NCBI GenBank assembly: GCA_934454585.1
Contig: CAKSFP010000031.1
Span: 1 to 28,792 of the forward strand
Reading direction: 5' to 3'
DNA: 28,792 nt
Origin: an uncultured Clostridia bacterium
Lineage (GTDB): Bacteria > Bacillota > Clostridia > UMGS1810
This document shows, in pieces, positions 14,708 through 23,051 of the stretch. The position numbers and the translations under genes are program-made. Under the pieces are notes generated by a model that worked only from the letters and a program-made list of their open reading frames with translations, had not been told where the DNA came from and did no database searches. Positions within the stretch are counted from its first letter, which is position 1. Each line of letters opens with the position of its first letter.

Positions 14708-15081
14708 AAAATTACGCAGGTTTTTATGTTATTCTTGTTTTGCTGTGCGCAATACTTGGCTACAATTACACGGTGGTTTTGCAAACTGATGAGTATCTTG
14801 CGCAAACTGCACGCGAGCTTAGAGTCATGTGCAATGAGCCCGATGAGCGATTGAAGGCGGCATATGAAACACTTGCGGATGAATTTTACAATCGGGAGGC
14901 GCTCATTACTTCGTTTATAAATCATTCGGCATATAATGAGGCCAGAAACAATATCATAGAAATAAGGTACGACATAGAATACGGTGACATCTGCAAACTT
15001 AAATCCGATGTTGACGAGCTTATTTCATATCTGGAAGACATTGCAGATAACGAAAAACTGAAAATAAATAATATTTTTTGA
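14704..15081 (+). CDS. DUF4363-like small membrane protein
   Basis: A 125-aa protein with one amino-terminal membrane segment (GFYVILVLLCAILGYNYTVV, about 6-25) and a long, charged, helical outer part rich in E, D and L. The arrangement (coupled ATGA overlap with a DUF421 gene), size and topology fit DUF4363 proteins, which often accompany DUF421 in clostridia. The ATG follows AGGGGAGAGG. It probably forms a membrane complex with the DUF421 partner; that is inference. Function unknown. Confidence 0.75.
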   Translation: MKNYAGFYVILVLLCAILGYNYTVVLQTDEYLAQTARELRVMCNEPDERLKAAYETLADEFYNREALITSFINHSAYNEARNNIIEIRYDIEYGDICKLKSDVDELISYLEDIADNEKLKINNIF

Positions 15082-15110
15082 TTGAAAAATTCTCCGATGT
15101 GTGTTACACT
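15082..15110 (+). promoter_or_regulatory. Possible promoter of ruvX
   Basis: TTGAAA (15082-15087), 17-bp spacer, TACACT (15105-15110), 21 bp before the ruvX start. The -10 box matches the consensus at four of six positions. Confidence 0.5.
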
Positions 15111-15131
15111 AAACATAAAGGAGAGAAAAAT

Positions 15132-15548
15132 ATGCGTATAATGGGTATAGATTACGGCGATGCGAGGGTAGGCGTCGCAGTCAGCGATCCGCTCGGATAC
15201 ACCGCCCAGGGAGTTGCCACACTGCCGAATAAAGTGTATGGCAAGATGATGGAGCGTCTGCTTGGCTTGATTGACGATTACTGTTGCAATAAGCTTGTCA
15301 TAGGTCTGCCCAAGAACATGGACGGTACCGACGGCGAGAGGTGCGAGGTATCGAGAAAATTTGCTGATGACATAAAGTCGCATCTGCCGAACATGGAAAT
15401 TGTGCTGTGGGACGAGAGACTGTCCACTGTGCAGGCGGCCGGAATACTCAACATGACCGATACGCGCGGTAAGAACAGAAAAAATGTTATCGACACCGTG
15501 GCGGCGTGCATAATACTTGAGAGTTATCTTAATTCACTTAAAAATTAA
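15132..15548 (+). CDS. ruvX: RuvX/YqgF Holliday junction resolvase-like protein
   Basis: A 138-aa RNase H-fold nuclease of the YqgF family, implicated in processing Holliday junctions and pre-16S rRNA. The catalytic aspartate is in MGIDYGDARVGVAVSDPLG at the start; LVIGLPKNMDGTDGERC holds the mid-strand signature; DERLSTVQA carries the second acidic residue, and the final catalytic Asp is in NVIDTVAACIILESYL. The length is normal. The ATG at 15132 follows AAAGGAGAG; an in-frame start at 15078 lies in the previous gene. A DUF1292 gene follows after 14 bases, as in many Firmicutes. Confidence 0.93.
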   Translation: MRIMGIDYGDARVGVAVSDPLGYTAQGVATLPNKVYGKMMERLLGLIDDYCCNKLVIGLPKNMDGTDGERCEVSRKFADDIKSHLPNMEIVLWDERLSTVQAAGILNMTDTRGKNRKNVIDTVAACIILESYLNSLKN

Positions 15549-15562
15549 AGGAGATATTAAAA

Positions 15563-15844
15563 ATGGAAGAAAACAGAATCTTAACTTTTACAGACGACGA
15601 CGGAAACGAGGTAGATTACGAAGTGATAGATTGTTTCGAGATGGACGGCAAAAGCTTTGCGGCGCTTGCCGAGCCGGAGACGGATGAAAATTCCGACGAT
15701 GAGGCATATGTGTACATTATGCAGATAGCAAGCGAATCCGACGATGAGGATGTGCTTGTGCAGATAGAGGACGAGGTTCTTCTCGACCGCGCTTTTGAGA
15801 TGTTCAAATCACGCTGTGAGGATGATTTTGACTTTGTGGAATAA
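15563..15844 (+). CDS. DUF1292 (YrzB-like) acidic protein
   Basis: A 93-aa, very acidic protein. The start EENRILTFTDDDGNEVDYEVIDCFEMDGKSFAAL and the following strand EAYVYIMQI match DUF1292, a small Firmicutes domain of unknown function commonly found beside ruvX, as here. An AAAGGAG site precedes the ATG. It is the last gene before the 6S RNA promoter; no terminator hairpin was seen between them. Confidence 0.87.
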   Translation: MEENRILTFTDDDGNEVDYEVIDCFEMDGKSFAALAEPETDENSDDEAYVYIMQIASESDDEDVLVQIEDEVLLDRAFEMFKSRCEDDFDFVE

Positions 15845-15867
15845 AAATAAAAAAATTCACATTGCTA

Positions 15868-15896
15868 TTGATATTTATCGCAACAGGTGATATAAT
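15868..15896 (+). promoter_or_regulatory. Promoter of 6S RNA
   Basis: TTGATA (15868-15873), 17-bp spacer, TATAAT (15891-15896). The predicted start near 15903 fits the 5' end of the 6S RNA. Confidence 0.85.
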
Positions 15897-15902
15897 AGAC
15901 AT

Positions 15903-16092
15903 ATAGTTTCCCTGCGGAGTGCGTAATAACGGTATTATTTTAACCAACAAATCGTAAAAGGAATCCTAATCTCTGTTTGTGGCTGTAGACCATGCTTGTG
16001 ACAAGGGAACAATAAGCAGACAGGCGGAATCCACCTGCTATGCAGGTTAAAAATATAGCCTTTAGACGGCTTGCGCGGGGATTAACTTAAAA
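15903..16092 (+). ncRNA. ssrS: 6S RNA
   Basis: Regulatory RNA that mimics an open promoter and binds sigma-70-type RNA polymerase. A closing stem pairs TCCCTGCG (15909-15916) with CGCGGGGA (16074-16081), and CCCTGCGGAGTGCG is close to the conserved 5' part of 6S RNAs. The size (about 190 nt), the strong promoter and the Rho-independent terminator agree. The interior contains a further hairpin, CACCTGC/GCAGGT, around 16032-16047. The assignment is by recalled consensus, and the exact 3' end is uncertain. Confidence 0.82.
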
Positions 16093-16096
16093 AATC

Positions 16097-16123
16097 AAGC
16101 CAAACACTTTGTTTGGCTTTTTT
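16097..16123 (+). terminator. Terminator of 6S RNA
   Basis: AAGCCAAAC (16097-16105), loop ACTTT, GTTTGGCTT (16111-16119), T-run to 16123. Confidence 0.92.
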
Positions 16124-16199
16124 GATATTATATCCGTTTACGGACGGCGTTTTGCCGATAAATGTGAAATTAAAACGGATGGAAACGGGGAATACATTT

Positions 16200-17606
16200 A
16201 TGTTTAATGCTAATTATGAGGTGTTCAAGGGCATGATCGCCGGCAAAAAAGTTGCCGTACTCGGGCTGGGTATCAGCAATCTGCCGGCTATAGAGTTTTT
16301 GCACAAGCACGGCGCGATTATAACCGGCTGCGACAGAAACAAAAGAGAAAAATTTGACGACAAGACATTTGATTTTCTCAAATCCTATTGCAATTCGCTC
16401 CGCCTTGGAGATGATTATCTCGAGAATCTCACTGATTTTGATATATTGGTCAAGTCGCCGGGCATAAGACCGTATCTGCCTCAGATTGAGGCGGCAAGGG
16501 ATGCCGGCATACCTATCACAAGTGAGATGGAGATTTTCATGTCGCTGTGTCCGTGCAAGATTATCGGTGTGACGGGCAGCGACGGCAAGACCACCACCAC
16601 GACGCTTATCTATGAAATGCTCAAACAGGACGGCAAAAATGTACATGTCGGCGGCAACATCGGCTCGCCTCTCATAAATAAGCTTGATTATATCAATGAG
16701 GACGATTTTGTGGTACTCGAGCTTTCAAGTTTTCAGCTACAGATTATCGGTATAAGTCCCGATATATCGGTTATAACTAACATTTCGCCGAATCATCTCG
16801 ATTATCACAAGAGTATGGAAGAATACACCGAGGCAAAGGCTAATATATTCAAATTTCAAAATGAACACGGCAAGTTGGTCATAAATGCAGATAATGTCAT
16901 CACTGCGGGTTTTGCCGGCAGACAAAAAGGTGAATTGGTATACTTTACCCGAAAAGGCGTGCGCCACGGTGCATATGTAAACGGCGGCAGGATATTTTAT
17001 GACAGTGAGGATATTATGTCGGTCAGCGATATCAGACTGCGCGGAGTGCACAATCTGGAGAATTATCTTGCGGCAGTTGCGGCTCTGCACGACATTGTTG
17101 ACAGGGAGTCAATGGTTGCGGTTGCGCGCAATTTTTCAGGGGTTTCTCATCGTATGGAGTATGTGCGCACCGTGTCCGGTGTGGAGTTCTACAACGACTC
17201 GATCGGTTCGTCACCAACCCGTACGATGGCGGGACTTGCTGCGCATGACGGCAAGATAGTGCTCATTGCCGGCGGTTATGACAAAAAACTCAGTTTTGAC
17301 GAGCTTGGCAAGGCAATTAAAGACCGGGTGTCAGCGCTTGTGCTCTGCGGAGCAACATCAGATCTCATTGCCAATGCGGTTATTAAGGCATATTCCGACG
17401 GTGAAAAACCGCTTAATATGCTCAAAATGTCTGACTTTGAGGGGGCAATCAAAGGAGCGTTTGCCCTTGCCAAAGCACTGGACAACGGTGACGGAGAGAG
17501 AATATCGGTTATTCTGTCGCCCGCGTGCGCAAGCTTTGATATGTTCAAAAACTTTGAGGTGCGCGGCAACAAGTTTAAGGAGATTGTTAATTCTCTGTCA
17601 GAATAA
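16200..17606 (+). CDS. murD: UDP-N-acetylmuramoyl-L-alanine--D-glutamate ligase
   Basis: Cytoplasmic peptidoglycan enzyme that adds D-glutamate to UDP-MurNAc-L-alanine using ATP. Of 468 residues, the amino-terminal Rossmann domain (GKKVAVLGLGISN, 15-27) binds UDP; the central domain has the ATP loop GVTGSDGKTTT (123-133), GGNIGSPL and NISPNHLDYH; the carboxy-terminal end, LSPACASFDMFKNFEVRGNKFKEIV, is diagnostic of MurD among Mur ligases. The start at 16200 follows ACGGGGA; in-frame ATGs at 16113 and 16179 have no ribosome binding site, and the first overlaps the 6S terminator. It is not in a division/cell-wall cluster; three peptidases follow. Confidence 0.94.
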   Translation: MFNANYEVFKGMIAGKKVAVLGLGISNLPAIEFLHKHGAIITGCDRNKREKFDDKTFDFLKSYCNSLRLGDDYLENLTDFDILVKSPGIRPYLPQIEAARDAGIPITSEMEIFMSLCPCKIIGVTGSDGKTTTTTLIYEMLKQDGKNVHVGGNIGSPLINKLDYINEDDFVVLELSSFQLQIIGISPDISVITNISPNHLDYHKSMEEYTEAKANIFKFQNEHGKLVINADNVITAGFAGRQKGELVYFTRKGVRHGAYVNGGRIFYDSEDIMSVSDIRLRGVHNLENYLAAVAALHDIVDRESMVAVARNFSGVSHRMEYVRTVSGVEFYNDSIGSSPTRTMAGLAAHDGKIVLIAGGYDKKLSFDELGKAIKDRVSALVLCGATSDLIANAVIKAYSDGEKPLNMLKMSDFEGAIKGAFALAKALDNGDGERISVILSPACASFDMFKNFEVRGNKFKEIVNSLSE

Positions 17607-17637
17607 AAAATCCGTCTTTTTGAAAGGATGCATATAG

Positions 17638-18687
17638 ATGATTGATTCCAATTTAATTAAAACATTCTCCGAGATGCGAGCCGTATCGGGTCATGAGGAG
17701 AGAATATCGGGAGACATTGCGGATATTTTTCGGAAATTCTGTGATGATGTCCGTACAGATAACCTCGGCAATGTGATAGCGCTGAAAAAAGGCAAAGATA
17801 CGCACGGACAAAAAATCATGATAGAGGCTCATATGGACGAGATTGGCCTTATGGTTACGGATATTGACGACAAAGGATTTTTATACTTCGCACCTGTTGG
17901 CGGCATTGATGCAAGGATATTGCCGGCAAACGAGGTTGTGGTCCACGGCAGGAAGGATATTTTTGGCGTGATCGGTGCAAAGCCGCCTCATGTGCTCACA
18001 TCAGATGAGATGAACGAGACCATACCCATGGACAAACTCTACATCGACACGGGCTATAACGCCGAATCTGTGCGCAAGCTTGTGTCTGTCGGAGACACAG
18101 CGACATTCGGCAATAAATTTCTTGAACTGAAAAACGGCGTGATAAGTACCAAGAGCCAGGACGACCGTTCTTCCGTGGCGGTGCTCGTCATGCTTATGAA
18201 AAGACTTGCAAAAACCGAGCTTCCGTTTGACATATACTATGTTGCGGCGGTTCAGGAGGAAGTCGGTCTGCGCGGCGCACGCACTGCGGCATATGCCATA
18301 GAGCCGGATTTTGCGGTGGTAATAGATGTCTGCCATGCGTCAACTCCGGATTCCAACAAAGATGCATATGATTTTGGCAGCGGTGCAATCATCAGCAAGG
18401 GGCCGAACATTCACCCCATGCTTGTGTCCAAGCTGACAGAATGTCTCGATTCCGAAGGAATCGAATATACTATAGATGTGGACGGCGGCGACACGGGAAC
18501 GGATGCATGGGCGGTTCAGGTGACGCGCTGCGGCATACCTACGGTGCTGTTTTCAATACCTCTCAGGTATATGCACACCCCTGTAGAGACGGTGTCGCCG
18601 GGTGATATTGCCGTCACCGTCCGCGCAATTGCGGCGTTTCTGAATTTCATTGATGATACGGAGGATTGCATATGCTTAGAGAACTGA
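17638..18687 (+). CDS. M42-family metallopeptidase, paralogue 1
   Basis: A 349-aa di-metal aminopeptidase/endoglucanase-like protein of family M42, probably a cytoplasmic, self-assembling peptidase that trims oligopeptides. All expected positions are present: H65 (AHMDEIG), bridging D175 (SQDDR), general base E207 and ligand E208 (QEEVGLRGA), D230 (VIDV) and H313 (MHTPVETVS). PVGGIDARIL is the conserved dimerisation-domain strand. The start follows GAAAGGA. The stop lies 16 bases inside the next gene, which is also M42, so the two are coupled. Substrate preference cannot be read from sequence. Confidence 0.93.
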   Translation: MIDSNLIKTFSEMRAVSGHEERISGDIADIFRKFCDDVRTDNLGNVIALKKGKDTHGQKIMIEAHMDEIGLMVTDIDDKGFLYFAPVGGIDARILPANEVVVHGRKDIFGVIGAKPPHVLTSDEMNETIPMDKLYIDTGYNAESVRKLVSVGDTATFGNKFLELKNGVISTKSQDDRSSVAVLVMLMKRLAKTELPFDIYYVAAVQEEVGLRGARTAAYAIEPDFAVVIDVCHASTPDSNKDAYDFGSGAIISKGPNIHPMLVSKLTECLDSEGIEYTIDVDGGDTGTDAWAVQVTRCGIPTVLFSIPLRYMHTPVETVSPGDIAVTVRAIAAFLNFIDDTEDCICLEN

Positions 18688-19703
18688 CCGAGATTAATGG
18701 CGTGTCGGGTGATGAAGGACGCGTCCGTAAATATATAAAGGAGAAAATCACTCCGCTGTGCGATGAGATAACCGTCGATTCCATGGGCAATGTCATTGCA
18801 CTGAAAAGGGGAGCCGGCGAGACGAGGCATAAAATAATGCTGTGCGCTCATATGGACGAAGTTGGCTTTATAGTGTCGGATATCACTGCAGACGGCTTTG
18901 TGAAGTTCAAACCCGTGGGCGGCATAGACAAGCGCATACTTCTGACGCAGCGTGTTGTGATAGATGATGTACGCGGAAGAGTAAACGGAGTTATAGGAAT
19001 AAAGGCTGTTCATCTGCAAACAGCCGATGAACGCAAGAAGGTTGTACCTATGGACAATTTGTATGTCGACATAGGTGCAAATGACAGGACAGATGCGCTT
19101 AAATATGTCGAAAAAGGAGACTATATCAGCTTTAATTCCGATTACACCGAGTTCGGTGACGGCTGCATAAAGGCAAAGGCACTTGACGACCGTGCCGGTT
19201 GCGCAACTCTCATAAGGCTTATGCAAGGCACATACGAATCGGATTTGTATTTTTGCTTTAACACCCAGGAAGAAGTCGGACTGCGCGGTGCGCGGATTGT
19301 CGCTCATCGTCTCGGCGCGGACATTGCGTTTGTGCTCGAATCCACAACGGCGGCGGATATGCCTTTTGTTGATGACTGTATGCGGTGCACAGTTCAGGGC
19401 GAAGGGCCGGTTATATCATTGCTTGACGGGGCGTCATGCTCTGATAAATATATGAACTCGTTTGTTATTGAGAGTGCAAAAAAACACGGCATAAAATATC
19501 AGCTGAAAAAGACGATAAACGGCGGAAATGACGCCGGTGCGATACAGACATCGGCAAACGCGGTCAGAACCTGTGCAGTGTCACTTCCGTGCAGATACAT
19601 TCACTCGCCTGTCAGCACGGTGAAAAAATCGGACATAGAGGATATGTACAATCTTATGAAGTGTGTGTTGGAAGATATAAATGATTTCGGTGCGGAGGAA
19701 TAA
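18672..19703 (+). CDS. M42-family metallopeptidase, paralogue 2
   Basis: A 343-aa second M42 protein. Metal and catalytic residues: H60 (AHMDEVG), D172 (ALDDRAG), E200 and E201 (TQEEVGLRGA), E223 in VLESTTAADMP and H311 (YIHSPVST). It has glutamate where paralogues 1 and 3 have aspartate at the fourth ligand position; other M42 members have the same exchange, so activity is expected, perhaps with different metal or substrate preference. The start at 18672 follows CGGAGGA (18659-18665); the TTG six bases earlier is too close to the ribosome binding site. It overlaps paralogue 1 by 16 bases, and paralogue 3 starts four bases after its stop. Confidence 0.92.
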   Translation: MLRELTEINGVSGDEGRVRKYIKEKITPLCDEITVDSMGNVIALKRGAGETRHKIMLCAHMDEVGFIVSDITADGFVKFKPVGGIDKRILLTQRVVIDDVRGRVNGVIGIKAVHLQTADERKKVVPMDNLYVDIGANDRTDALKYVEKGDYISFNSDYTEFGDGCIKAKALDDRAGCATLIRLMQGTYESDLYFCFNTQEEVGLRGARIVAHRLGADIAFVLESTTAADMPFVDDCMRCTVQGEGPVISLLDGASCSDKYMNSFVIESAKKHGIKYQLKKTINGGNDAGAIQTSANAVRTCAVSLPCRYIHSPVSTVKKSDIEDMYNLMKCVLEDINDFGAEE

Positions 19704-19707
19704 CGGT

Positions 19708-20691
19708 ATGTTGGAATTGTTGAAAAAGCTTTCCGAGACAAGCGGTGTTTCGGGGAATGAAGAAAATATAGCAAAAATCATCAAGAATGAAGTGAAAGAT
19801 TATGCCGATGATGTTTTTTCGGATAATCTCGGCAACCTGATTGTGCACAAAAAGGGCAAAGGTAAAAAGCTCATGTTCTCCGCTCATATGGACGAGATAG
19901 GACTCATGGCGACATATATCGAGGACAACGGTTTTGTGCGCTTTGCACCTGTCGGCGGCGTTGGCATCAATGCAATACTCGGCAAATCCGTAACTTTTTC
20001 AAACGGTTTAAGGGGTGTTGTGGCATATGAATCCGCCATTGATGTCAAAAAGGAACTTGAATTTAAGAAACTCTATATAGATGTTTTTTCGGACGGAAGC
20101 GAGGAAAAGATTGCTGTCGGCAATATGGCAACGGTTGACGGCGAATTTATGCGCAACGGTAATTTTGTGACCGGCAGAGCGCTTGATAATCGAATAGGTG
20201 TTTGCGTGCTGGCAGAGGTGATAAAGACTGTGGGAGACAGTGATTTTGACCTGTATTTTGTATTTTCGACGCAAGAGGAGATAGGTCTGCGCGGTGCGCG
20301 CACAGCGGCATTTGAGATCAATCCCGATTATGCCGTTGCAATTGATGTCACCGATACAGGTGACACACCGAACTGTCCTAAAAACTCTGTGACACTCGGC
20401 AAAGGTGCGGCAGTCAAGATTATGGACAAATCGGTCATCTGCCATCCGAAAATGCGCCGTGCATTGCAAAAATGTGCCGAGTCTCTCGGCATGAGCGTTC
20501 AGAGCGAAGTCCTCAGTTACGGCGGCACTGATGCCGGCTCAATTCACATGACGGGTGACGGAGTTGCGACGGGTGCACTGTCCGTACCGCTCAGATATAT
20601 GCATACTGCCGTTGAGACGGCAGCTGTGTCCGACATCAGAGACAGCATAAAAATAGTGACGGAATTTGCACAGCATAACTATATTGACTGA
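19708..20691 (+). CDS. M42-family metallopeptidase, paralogue 3
   Basis: A 327-aa third M42 protein. Residues: H60 (AHMDEIG), D160 (ALDNRIG; N in place of the second D, common in the family), E190 and E191 (TQEEIGLRGA), D213 (AIDVTDTGDTP) and H299 (MHTAVETAA). It is slightly shorter than the other two, with a reduced middle domain. The start at 19708 follows GGAGGAA (19694-19700); an in-frame ATG at 19681 lies inside paralogue 2. The PLP enzyme gene follows after 17 bases, so one transcript probably covers all of them. Confidence 0.93.
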   Translation: MLELLKKLSETSGVSGNEENIAKIIKNEVKDYADDVFSDNLGNLIVHKKGKGKKLMFSAHMDEIGLMATYIEDNGFVRFAPVGGVGINAILGKSVTFSNGLRGVVAYESAIDVKKELEFKKLYIDVFSDGSEEKIAVGNMATVDGEFMRNGNFVTGRALDNRIGVCVLAEVIKTVGDSDFDLYFVFSTQEEIGLRGARTAAFEINPDYAVAIDVTDTGDTPNCPKNSVTLGKGAAVKIMDKSVICHPKMRRALQKCAESLGMSVQSEVLSYGGTDAGSIHMTGDGVATGALSVPLRYMHTAVETAAVSDIRDSIKIVTEFAQHNYID

Positions 20692-20708
20692 ATGAAACGG
20701 AGATACCG

Positions 20709-21980
20709 ATGAATAAATTTTATGATAAATACGGAATATCGCAAAAACTTGCCGATATATGTAATGAAGTTGAGCGCGAGAGCGCACCTTACATGAAAAT
20801 GGCGGATGAAATATGCGAGTATAACACCTGCAAGGTGATGAGCGCTTTTTCCGAATACCGAGTGTCCGAGGAACACCTTGGCACCACCACGGGATATGGC
20901 TATGATGACATAGGCAGAGATACCCTCGATAAAATATATGCTAAAGTTTTCGGGGCGGAAGACGCCATCGTGCGCCACAACATCGTCAACGGCACTGCGG
21001 CGATAGCGGCGTGCCTGTACGGAGTACTGCGCCCGGGTGACACTCTTGTGGCAGCCACCGGCAGACCGTATGACACTCTTGAGGAGGTCATCGGCATTCG
21101 TGGCGAGAGGGGAAACGGATCACTTGCAGATCTCGGTGTCAGCTATAAGCAGGTTGACCTTAAGGACAATAAGGTTGATTATGATGCGTTGAGAGCGGCA
21201 ATCGACCCGAGAGTAAAGGCGGTTGAAATTCAGCGTTCCAAGGGGTACGCATGGCGCGATTCGTTCTCCGTTGACGAGATTGGTGAGATTATTTCTTTTG
21301 TCAAGAGCATAAATAAAGATATAATCTGCATAGTGGACAATTGCTACGGGGAGTTTGTGGATACTAAAGAGCCGACAGAAGTCGGAGCGGATCTTATGGT
21401 GGGTTCACTCATAAAAAACCCCGGAGGCGGATTGGCACGCAGCGGCGGTTATATTGCCGGCAGTGCAAGATGCGTCGAGCTTGTGTCTTATCGGCTCACT
21501 TGTCCCGGCATAGGCAGAGAGTGCGGCGCAACTCTCGGCAACAACAGGAGTATGTACCAGGGATTTTTTATGGCACCGCATATAGTTGCGCAGAGCATAA
21601 AGACAGGGATATTTTGCAGTGCGCTTTTTTCAAAACTTGGGTTCGATGTTACTCCGAGATTCAATGATAAACGCTCGGACATCATTACATCCATAAAGCT
21701 TGAGAGTGAGGACAATCTTGTGGCATTTTGCTGCGGTGTGCAAAGCGGCTCACCCATAGACAGTTTTGTTGTGCCGGCTCCGTGGGATATGCCCGGTTAC
21801 GAGGACCGTGTAATAATGGCGGCAGGCGCATTTACACAGGGTTCGTCAATCGAAGTCAGTGCCGACGGACCGATAAGGGAGCCGTATATTGGCTATTTTC
21901 AGGGCGGACTCACTTACGAATCCGCAAAACTGTCGGTCATGCTTGGAGCACAAAGGGTTTTGGCAGAGGTGAAAAAGTAA
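20709..21980 (+). CDS. PLP-dependent methionine gamma-lyase family protein ('aluminium resistance')
   Basis: A 423-aa fold-type I PLP enzyme of the Met_gamma_lyase/aluminium-resistance family (YnbB-like). The probable PLP lysine is K236 in VGSLIKNPGGG; the preceding IVDNCYGEFVD (208-218) carries the Asp that holds the pyridine nitrogen, and TTTGYGYDDIGRDTLDKIYA is the typical amino-terminal segment. The true reaction of this family is not established, although C-S lyase activity on cysteine, cystathionine or methionine is plausible by homology. It follows the third peptidase by 17 bases and overlaps the next small gene by one base (TAATG). Confidence 0.9.
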   Translation: MNKFYDKYGISQKLADICNEVERESAPYMKMADEICEYNTCKVMSAFSEYRVSEEHLGTTTGYGYDDIGRDTLDKIYAKVFGAEDAIVRHNIVNGTAAIAACLYGVLRPGDTLVAATGRPYDTLEEVIGIRGERGNGSLADLGVSYKQVDLKDNKVDYDALRAAIDPRVKAVEIQRSKGYAWRDSFSVDEIGEIISFVKSINKDIICIVDNCYGEFVDTKEPTEVGADLMVGSLIKNPGGGLARSGGYIAGSARCVELVSYRLTCPGIGRECGATLGNNRSMYQGFFMAPHIVAQSIKTGIFCSALFSKLGFDVTPRFNDKRSDIITSIKLESEDNLVAFCCGVQSGSPIDSFVVPAPWDMPGYEDRVIMAAGAFTQGSSIEVSADGPIREPYIGYFQGGLTYESAKLSVMLGAQRVLAEVKK

Positions 21981-22171
21981 TGAAATTTTGCATTTTTGAT
22001 GACAAAAAGAATTGTGATAACTGCAATGAATGTAACATCTGCGATCTCGATCCGAACAAAATCTGCGACAATTGCGGCAAGTGTATAGACAATGGCGAGA
22101 GTGAGCGCAAAATAGAGATTGACCGAATATATATGTTTGAGGATGAATATGAAAACGACGGCGGCGAATGA
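21980..22171 (+). CDS. 63-aa cysteine-rich protein, possible metal binder
   Basis: I do not know a named family for this 63-aa protein. It has eight cysteines in the first 35 residues (C4, C12, C15, C18, C21, C29, C32, C35), spaced as four C-x-x-C units in two clusters, then an acidic tail (DEYENDGGE). The pattern would suit a zinc ribbon or an iron-sulphur centre. It begins on the last base of the PLP enzyme stop (TAATG) after AGAGGTG, so the two are almost certainly co-translated; it may be a partner or sulphur/metal acceptor of that enzyme. That link is inference. Confidence 0.82.
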   Translation: MKFCIFDDKKNCDNCNECNICDLDPNKICDNCGKCIDNGESERKIEIDRIYMFEDEYENDGGE

Positions 22172-22180
22172 AAAAAAGAT

Positions 22181-22219
22181 GCCGCGGTGTCTGTGAGAAC
22201 GATATCATGTCACCGCGGC
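22181..22219. repeat. GC-rich hairpin after the cysteine-rich gene
   Basis: GCCGCGGTG (22181-22189) pairs perfectly with CACCGCGGC (22211-22219) across a 21-base loop. No T-run follows, so it may protect an mRNA end or act as a weak terminator for the operon. Confidence 0.5.
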
Positions 22220-22299
22220 TATATGAACGACTTTCGGCATTTGCCTCGGTCGGTATAGTATATAATATGATTTTGCCGACATAAGGTGTGAAATTAATT

Positions 22300-23007
22300 A
22301 TGATCAAACGCAAAAAATTAATAATCTCTCCGCTTATGACTGATGAATGCAGACAAAGTCTTGTTTCCCTCGGATTCGAGATTGTAGATTCCGCTCCGCT
22401 TTGCGGTGTGCAGCAAGGTTTGAGATATCACCCCGATATGCAGCTCGCCTGTGCGGCTGACGGAGTGTGGGTTTGTGCGCCGGAGGTTTTCGATTACTAT
22501 AAGCCGCATTTTGACGAATTGAATTTTCGTTTGATTTGCGGTACGAGTACACCGCAGCATGACTATCCGCATGATATTGCGTACAATGTCGCGGTCATGG
22601 GTAGATTTGCGATACACAACTTTATGCACACAGACAGCGTTTATCTTGAAAACCTATGCTTCGAGAGAGTAAGTGTCGCTCAGGGGTACTCCAAGTGCAG
22701 CCTGTGCATAGTGAGCGGCAACGCTGCGATAACCGCCGACAGGGGGATATACAAGGCGCTGTCCGGCAGCGGTGCAGATGTGCTCCTCATTCGGCCGGGT
22801 TTTGTGGATTTGCCGGGCTACGACTGCGGATTCATTGGCGGTGCGTCGGGCTTGGCAGACGAGGGATTACTCGCTTTTTGCGGAAATCTTGACTTGCACC
22901 CGGACGGAGAGGCAATAAAAAAATTCTGTGCCGCGCACGGCGTGGAAACACTGTCTCTCGGCAGTAAACCACTCCTGGATGTTGGAACAATTATCCGCCC
23001 GGCATAA
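22300..23007 (+). CDS. DUF6873-like protein (GME-fold candidate)
   Basis: A 235-aa protein without membrane segments. The segments GYSKCSLCIVSGNAAITADRGI, ADVLLIRPGFVDLPGYDCGFIGGASG and GNLDLHPDGEAIKKF resemble DUF6873 proteins, described as having the fold of guanidino-group-modifying enzymes (arginine deiminase and relatives). No biochemical role is known to me, and the assignment is from memory of the family pattern. The ATG at 22300 lies 11 bases after AAGGTG (22283-22288); the GTG at 22288 overlaps that site. A TATAAT at about 22260 may be its -10 box. The YtxC-like gene follows after 44 bases. Confidence 0.65.
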   Translation: MIKRKKLIISPLMTDECRQSLVSLGFEIVDSAPLCGVQQGLRYHPDMQLACAADGVWVCAPEVFDYYKPHFDELNFRLICGTSTPQHDYPHDIAYNVAVMGRFAIHNFMHTDSVYLENLCFERVSVAQGYSKCSLCIVSGNAAITADRGIYKALSGSGADVLLIRPGFVDLPGYDCGFIGGASGLADEGLLAFCGNLDLHPDGEAIKKFCAAHGVETLSLGSKPLLDVGTIIRPA

Positions 23008-23051
23008 TACTATAGTCATATACACATACTAATTTTTGAAGGGATGTGTGT

